Assembly (NCBI GenBank): GCA_902777205.1
Contig: CACYSU010000002.1
Coordinates: 1 to 64,000, forward strand
Direction of reading: 5' to 3'
DNA: 64,000 nucleotides
From: an uncultured Rhodospirillales bacterium
GTDB lineage: Bacteria; Pseudomonadota; Alphaproteobacteria; CAAGCB01; CAG-977
Shown here piece by piece: positions 59,470 through 64,000 of this stretch. The notes below the pieces were generated by a model. It made no database searches, was not told where the DNA came from, and was given only the letters and a program-made list of their open reading frames with translations. Position numbers and translations under genes: made by a program. Each line of letters opens with the position of its first letter. Within the stretch, counting starts at the first letter, position 1.

Positions 59470-61740
59470 TTATTCGGCGGCGTTGTCCGGCGACGGGTTT
59501 TTGCGCCGACGGTTGTATCTGCGCCGCGGACGCTTTTCCTGCTTTTCGCCGTCTTCGGGGATCTGTTCCCCCGCCGGTTCGGCCGGCTGTTCCCGCGGTT
59601 CGGATTCGGGCGCGTTCCCCTCTTCGCCGTTTTCACCGTTTTCGCGGCGGCGATTGGGGAAACGGCGGTGGCGGCGCGGATAGCGGTGACGGCGGCGGCC
59701 GTTGCCGTTTTCATCGCCGTTTTCGCCCTCTCCGGCCTGTTCCTCGGCGGATTCGCCGGCCGGACGGTTCGCTTTCAGCCCTTCCTCAAACAAAGCGTCG
59801 GCCTGAATGACCTCGCCTTCACCCAAGGAAACGTCCTCTTGCGCGATTTCCTCGACCTGCTCAGCCTGATCGGCCTGTTCCTGCCCGTCGTTCCGGCGTT
59901 CCTCGCGGTTCTCGCCCCGATTGCGGCGGCGGCGGCGACGGCGTTCGCGCGGCGGCCGCTGCTGCTGCGCGTCGTCGGACGGCTTTCCGTCCCGCGCGTC
60001 CTCTTCGACGCTTTCAGATTCTTCAACAACGACAGGAGCGGTTTCGGCGGGAACGTCCGTTTCCACGCGCACGATGCGTTCCATGCGGTAATCCGTCGGG
60101 AATTGCAGCGAATCGTCCGCTTCCAAGAAAATCTTGACGTTATAAGCCGTTTCGATCTTGTGCAGATCGTCGCGCTTGCAGTTCAAAACATACAAAGCCG
60201 TCGCGGTCGGCACCGTCATGTGCAGCTCGCTGAACCGGCGTTTCAGGCTTTCCTCCTCCAACACGTGCAGCGTGTGGATCGACACGGATTCGGTGGAACG
60301 CATCATGCCTTTGCCGCGGCAATACGGACACGGCGAATAGCTGGTTTCGATAAAGCTGGAATGTAAGCGCTGACGCGACAGTTCCATCAGCCCGAAACCG
60401 GTGATGCGCCCCATTTGGACGCGGGCGCGGTCGCGTTTCAACGCCTCTTTCATCCGGCGTTCGACGGCGTGGTTGTTGCGCGCCTCCTCCATATCAATAA
60501 AGTCGATGACGACCAAACCGGCCATGTCGCGCAAACGCAGCTGGCGGGCGATTTCGTCGGCGGCTTCAAGGTTGGTTTTCAGGGCGGTTTCCTCGATGTT
60601 GCGCTCCTTTGTCGCGCGGCCGGAGTTCACGTCGATCGCGACCAGCGCTTCGGTCTGATCCATAACCAGATAAGCGCCCGATTTCAGCTGGACGATGTTG
60701 CTGTGCAGGGATTCCAGCTGCCCTTCGACCTGATAGCGGAAGAACAGCGGCATCGCGTCGTCTTTGTACAGCTTGATCTTTTTGGCGTGGCTGGGCGTCA
60801 GGATCTTCATAAAATCGCGCGCCATTTTGTATTCGGCCTCGCCCTCGATCAGCACCTCTTCGATATCGCGCGTGTACATATCGCGCAGGGCGCGCTTGAT
60901 CAGGTTGCCCTCTTCGTGGATCAGCTCCGGCGCGGACGATTGCATCGTCTTGTCGCGAATCTGCACCCACGTTTTGATCAGATAGTCGTAATCGCGCTTG
61001 ATTTCCAAACTGGTGCGCTCTTTGCCGGCCGTGCGGACGATGACGGACATTCCGGCGGGCAAAGGCAGCTTCGCCACAATGCCTTTCAGCCGTTTCCTGT
61101 CCGCGGCGTTCGTGATTTTGCGGGACACGCCGCCGCCGCGCGCGTTGTTCGGCATCAAAACGCAGTAACGTCCGGCCAGCGACAGATACGTCGTCAACGC
61201 CGCGCCTTTGTTGCCGCGTTCCTCTTTGATCACCTGCACCAACAGCACCTGACCGCGGTGGATGACCTCTTGAATCTTGTATTTCTTGATTTGGCGGTAG
61301 CGGCTGCGGCTGATGACCTCGTCGCTTTCGTTTTCGCTGACGGTTTCGACGATTCTTTCCTCGCCGTCCTCGGATTCGTGTTCTTCGGCGCCCGCTTCGC
61401 CTTCGGCCGCTTTTTCGGCGGGGGTGCGCTTGTCTTCGTCCTCGTCGTCATCGTCGCGCATCATGGATTCTTTCAACGCTTCGCGGTCGGCGACGGGAAT
61501 CTGATAATAATCGGGATGGATTTCGTTAAACGCCAGAAAACCGTGGCGGTTGCCGCCGTAATCGACGAAAGCGGCCTGCAGGGACGGTTCGACCCGCGCG
61601 ACCTTGGCCAGATAGATGTTTCCTTTTAACTGTTTTTTCGTTGATGTTTCGATGTCCAGTTCATCCAGACGTGTTCCATCGACGATCACGACCCTCATTT
61701 CTTCGGAATGAGTGGCGTCTATAAGCATTCTTTTGGTCAT
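59470..61740 (-). CDS. rne: Ribonuclease E
   Basis: Endonuclease that starts mRNA decay and processes rRNA and tRNA. The 756-residue protein has the S1 RNA-binding domain (about 35-180, interrupted by an acidic insert at about 90-130 rich in Glu/Asp), the 5'-sensor region, the catalytic DNase-I-like part with Asp in AIDVNSGR and DFIDM (about 365 and 410), the Zn-link CPYCRGKG (about 465) and a C-terminal third (about 575-756) very rich in Arg, Glu and Asn, the disordered scaffold for partner proteins. ATG at 61740 has a GGAG SD upstream. The long leader is described separately. Confidence 0.95.
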   Translation of the reverse strand: MTKRMLIDATHSEEMRVVIVDGTRLDELDIETSTKKQLKGNIYLAKVARVEPSLQAAFVDYGGNRHGFLAFNEIHPDYYQIPVADREALKESMMRDDDDEDEDKRTPAEKAAEGEAGAEEHESEDGEERIVETVSENESDEVISRSRYRQIKKYKIQEVIHRGQVLLVQVIKEERGNKGAALTTYLSLAGRYCVLMPNNARGGGVSRKITNAADRKRLKGIVAKLPLPAGMSVIVRTAGKERTSLEIKRDYDYLIKTWVQIRDKTMQSSAPELIHEEGNLIKRALRDMYTRDIEEVLIEGEAEYKMARDFMKILTPSHAKKIKLYKDDAMPLFFRYQVEGQLESLHSNIVQLKSGAYLVMDQTEALVAIDVNSGRATKERNIEETALKTNLEAADEIARQLRLRDMAGLVVIDFIDMEEARNNHAVERRMKEALKRDRARVQMGRITGFGLMELSRQRLHSSFIETSYSPCPYCRGKGMMRSTESVSIHTLHVLEEESLKRRFSELHMTVPTATALYVLNCKRDDLHKIETAYNVKIFLEADDSLQFPTDYRMERIVRVETDVPAETAPVVVEESESVEEDARDGKPSDDAQQQRPPRERRRRRRRNRGENREERRNDGQEQADQAEQVEEIAQEDVSLGEGEVIQADALFEEGLKANRPAGESAEEQAGEGENGDENGNGRRRHRYPRRHRRFPNRRRENGENGEEGNAPESEPREQPAEPAGEQIPEDGEKQEKRPRRRYNRRRKNPSPDNAAE

Positions 61741-62100
61741 TGACAATAAAACTCCACGCCGCGGAACCGTCGGCCGGCCGCGGCAGATTGTTGGATACGG
61801 ATGCGGAAAGGACGCGAAAGGACGAAGCGCAAGCTGTCAGATTCATATTTGTACGAACATTTTGCACGAACGGCGTCTTTCAAAAAATCCCAGTCATCTT
61901 TCCGCAAAAAACTTTGAGGAAGCTGTTTACCGCTGTTCGCCGTACCGTTCGCCCATCACCCGCGGGCGGCGCGAAGGAGGCCGCGATAAAAAAAATCTTT
62001 TTCAGCGCGCTTAGAATAACCATCTATTAACCAAAGGACAATCATATTTTACTATGTTATGTCATATTTTTTGAAACCAACAGGGACGCGTGGCACAAAA
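61741..62100 (-). promoter_or_regulatory. Divergent interval and rne leader with GC-rich hairpin
   Basis: The 360-base interval between rne and the amidase gene carries no gene. Near the rne start, GCCGCGG (61758-61764) pairs with CCGCGGC (61778-61784), a hairpin only a few bases from the GGAG SD on the rne side. A long structured 5' leader fits the autoregulation of rne known from E. coli, but the E. coli hairpins are not recognisable here. No clear promoter was found for the amidase gene. Confidence 0.4.
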
Positions 62101-63297
62101 ATGCTTGTTTTTCGCCGGATATGCCGTTTTTTGACCGCATTGGGATTCGCGGTTTTGTGCGCGGCGCGTCCGGCCGCCTGCGCGTCGGTGCAGGACATCC
62201 GGCTGGGGGCGCGGGACGGGGCAAACGTCCGCGTCGTCATCGACCTGTCGGAAAAGGTTGCCTTTAAAACGTTCGCCCTGACCAACCCCGACCGCGTCGT
62301 CATCGACCTGCCGTCCGCGAATTTCGCGGTCAAGGAACGCGACCTGCCCAAAAAAGACTATCTGAACGGCGTCCGTCTGGGCAAAACGGATCCGAAAACC
62401 GCCCGCGTCGTTTTGGAATTCAACCGCGGGGTCGCGATCAAACGGTCGTTCACCCTCGCGCCGCAAAGCGGTTTTCAATGGCGTCTGGTGGTCGATTTGG
62501 AACTGATGGCGAAAACGGACGGGCTGAAACAGGTCACGACGGAATGGTACGACAACTCCGTCGCCGAGGAAAAGAAACCCGCGGCCGCCCCCGCGCGGCA
62601 GGACAAACCGCTGATCGTCCTCGACCCCGGCCACGGCGGCAAAGACCCCGGCGCGATCGGTGTTTCCGGCGTGTATGAAAAGCATTTGACGCTGGCCATG
62701 GCCAAACAGCTGCGCGCCCTTTTGGAAAAAACGGGACGCTACCGCGTCAAGCTGACCCGTGAAACGGATGTTTTCATCGCGTTGTACGCGCGCCGCCGGT
62801 TCGCGCGGTCGGTCAACGCGGATCTGTTCATCTCCGTCCACGCGGACAGCATCAAAAAACCGCAGACCCGCGGCCTGTCCGTTTACACCCTGTCCGAAAA
62901 GGCGTCGGACAAAGAGGCCGAAAAACTGGCCGAATCCGAAAACAAGGTGGATTTGATCGCGGGCATCGACCTGTCGGGCGAAACGCAGGAAGTCACCGAC
63001 ATCCTGATTGATCTGGCGCGTCGGGAAACGAACAATCATTCGTCGTTTTTCGCGGAACGCCTGATGGACGAGATTCGCAAGGAAATCACCGTCCTGCCGA
63101 ATTCGCACCGTTTCGCGGGGTTCGCCGTTTTGAAATCGCCGGACGTGCCGTCCGTCCTGATCGAAATGGGATACCTGTCGAACAAAGAGGAGGAACGCCT
63201 GCTGCGTCAGGCGGGATACCGCGAAAAGCTGGCGAAAGCCACCGTGCGCGCCATTGACGTTTATTTCGCGCAAAAACACAAAGCGAACTTTAATTGA
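62101..63297 (+). CDS. amiC: N-acetylmuramoyl-L-alanine amidase with AMIN domain
   Basis: Periplasmic cell-wall hydrolase that helps separate daughter cells. About 398 residues: signal peptide ending near ARPAACA, AMIN domain for septum targeting (about 30-135), linker rich in Ala/Pro, and the Zn-dependent Amidase_3 domain with DPGHGGKDPGAIG (His about 182), Glu in YEKHLT, SVHADS (second His about 250) and the catalytic Glu in LIEMGYLSN (about 362). Start at 62101 (MLVFRRICRF) gives a clean signal peptide; the frame is open to an ATG at 62059, also possible. Followed 61 bases later by a penicillin-binding protein gene. Confidence 0.9.
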   Translation: MLVFRRICRFLTALGFAVLCAARPAACASVQDIRLGARDGANVRVVIDLSEKVAFKTFALTNPDRVVIDLPSANFAVKERDLPKKDYLNGVRLGKTDPKTARVVLEFNRGVAIKRSFTLAPQSGFQWRLVVDLELMAKTDGLKQVTTEWYDNSVAEEKKPAAAPARQDKPLIVLDPGHGGKDPGAIGVSGVYEKHLTLAMAKQLRALLEKTGRYRVKLTRETDVFIALYARRRFARSVNADLFISVHADSIKKPQTRGLSVYTLSEKASDKEAEKLAESENKVDLIAGIDLSGETQEVTDILIDLARRETNNHSSFFAERLMDEIRKEITVLPNSHRFAGFAVLKSPDVPSVLIEMGYLSNKEEERLLRQAGYREKLAKATVRAIDVYFAQKHKANFN

Positions 63298-63358
63298 ACG
63301 TGGACAAATCGGACGGCGGCGGGTAAACTGCCAACCGGAATTGATACGGAACGGAACA

Positions 63359-64000
63359 ATGTCTAAATTTTTTTCAACGCTTGTCAGCTACGCCCTGTTT
63401 TTGGCGATACTGGGATTGATTGTGCTTTTGCTGATTTTTTCGCATTACGGCAAAAGCGTTGACGATTACCGCCGTCTGGCGACCTACGAACCGCCGGTCA
63501 CCAGCCGCCTGTACGCATCCGACGGCCGTCTGCTGGCCGAATACGCGTCCGAAAAACGGGCTTTTGTCCCGTACGAAGCCATCCCCAAACAGCTGGTGCA
63601 GGCGTTCATGTCCGCCGAAGATAAAAAGTTTTTCTCGCACGGCGGGGTCGATTTCATCGGCATCATCCGCGCGATCGGACAAAACATTAAAAACATGGGT
63701 TCCGGCCGGCGCATGATCGGCGCGTCCACGATCACGCAGCAGGTGGCGAAAAACTTCCTGCTGACGAACGAAGCGTCGTTCGAGCGTAAAATCAAGGAAG
63801 CCATCCTCGCCATCCGCATCGAACGCGCGTTTTCCAAAGAATACATCATGGAATTGTACCTGAACCAGATTTATCTGGGGCACTATTCCTACGGCGTCGC
63901 GGCGGCCGCGCTGAACTATTTCAACAAAGCGCTGGACGAACTGACCGTCGCGGAAAGCGCGTTTCTGGCCGCCCTGCCCAAAGGGCCGAACAACTACGAC
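63359..64000 (+). CDS. Class A penicillin-binding protein 1A (3' partial, cut by window end)
   Basis: The first 214 residues of a bifunctional peptidoglycan synthase. A short cytoplasmic start and membrane helix (YALFLAILGLIVLLLIFSHY, about 11-30) are followed by the glycosyltransferase 51 domain with its catalytic Glu in AFMSAEDKKFFSHGGVD (about 82-98), GASTITQQVAKN (about 120-131) and the second Glu in the later ELYLNQIYLG (about 162-171). The transpeptidase domain lies outside the window. It follows the amidase gene, so the pair builds and remodels the cell wall together. Confidence 0.93.
   Translation, partial: MSKFFSTLVSYALFLAILGLIVLLLIFSHYGKSVDDYRRLATYEPPVTSRLYASDGRLLAEYASEKRAFVPYEAIPKQLVQAFMSAEDKKFFSHGGVDFIGIIRAIGQNIKNMGSGRRMIGASTITQQVAKNFLLTNEASFERKIKEAILAIRIERAFSKEYIMELYLNQIYLGHYSYGVAAAALNYFNKALDELTVAESAFLAALPKGPNNYD

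Overview
The window looks like chromosome from a Gram-negative alphaproteobacterium with an anaerobic or fermentative, sodium-based lifestyle. Support comes from kdsB (lipopolysaccharide), an RNase E with an Arg/Glu-rich tail, an AMIN-type amidase, a tRNA-Gln 3' end with U1-A72/G73-type acceptor sequence, and a Na+-pumping oxaloacetate decarboxylase (OadGAB) close to an NhaA antiporter. A MIF-like tautomerase and many small lipoproteins would fit a host-associated (gut) member of the class, but that is inference; no rRNA or other decisive marker is present.

Bases 1 to about 14385 are the right-hand part of an integrated mobile element. It starts with a MobC-like protein and relaxase, then an HNH-like small protein and a possible small RNA. 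Next comes a large type I restriction-modification locus: single-domain hsdS, hsdM, rhuM-like gene, a zinc-ribbon/SieB-like gene pair, full hsdS, a ParB-domain gene, a 28-residue leader ORF, hsdR and a YgjP-type metallopeptidase. It ends with a tyrosine integrase and the 3' end of a tRNA-Gln gene, read as the attachment-site copy. The part from about 5.4 to 8.95 kb is clearly richer in A+T than hsdM/hsdR, so the locus is a mosaic with inserted cargo. This is the best place in the window for an undescribed defence module.

From 14.5 kb on the sequence is ordinary chromosome. 14.5-17.4 kb: Bax-inhibitor-1 protein, LMW phosphatase with an atypical fructosamine-kinase relative, endonuclease III. 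17.4-22.5 kb: two unrecognised proteins, one a 1261-residue repeat protein with an LPD7-like segment. 22.7-25 kb: gap-pgk. 25-28 kb: lipoprotein, DUF4143 ATPase, YczE-like membrane protein. 28-33 kb: rpmI-rplT, pheS-pheT, an alpha/beta hydrolase. 33-36.4 kb: sufE, NarL-type regulator, MATE transporter, chagasin-like inhibitor. 36.3-39.2 kb: kdsB, HAD phosphatase, rimO. 39.2-40.9 kb: an Rrf2 regulator divergent from a tiny secreted Cys-rich peptide and cysK. 40.9-46.2 kb: two envelope proteins and a DUF2157/DUF4401/GDYXXLXY-type membrane operon. 46.1-48.5 kb: GT-C-like membrane protein and thymidine kinase. 48.7-56.5 kb: oadG-oadA-oadB, two tandem TPR-methyltransferases, nhaA. 56.5-64 kb: a stand-alone LuxR helix-turn-helix protein, LysR regulator, histidine phosphatase, lipoprotein, MIF homologue, rne, amidase and the start of a class A penicillin-binding protein cut by the window end.

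Functional themes: DNA defence and mobility on the left; lower glycolysis; translation; sulfur and Fe-S handling (sufE, Rrf2, cysK, rimO); a Na+ cycle (OadGAB plus NhaA); envelope building at the right end. Start sites were chosen from visible Shine-Dalgarno (SD) sequences and overlaps; all functions are by recognition of motifs, not by database search.
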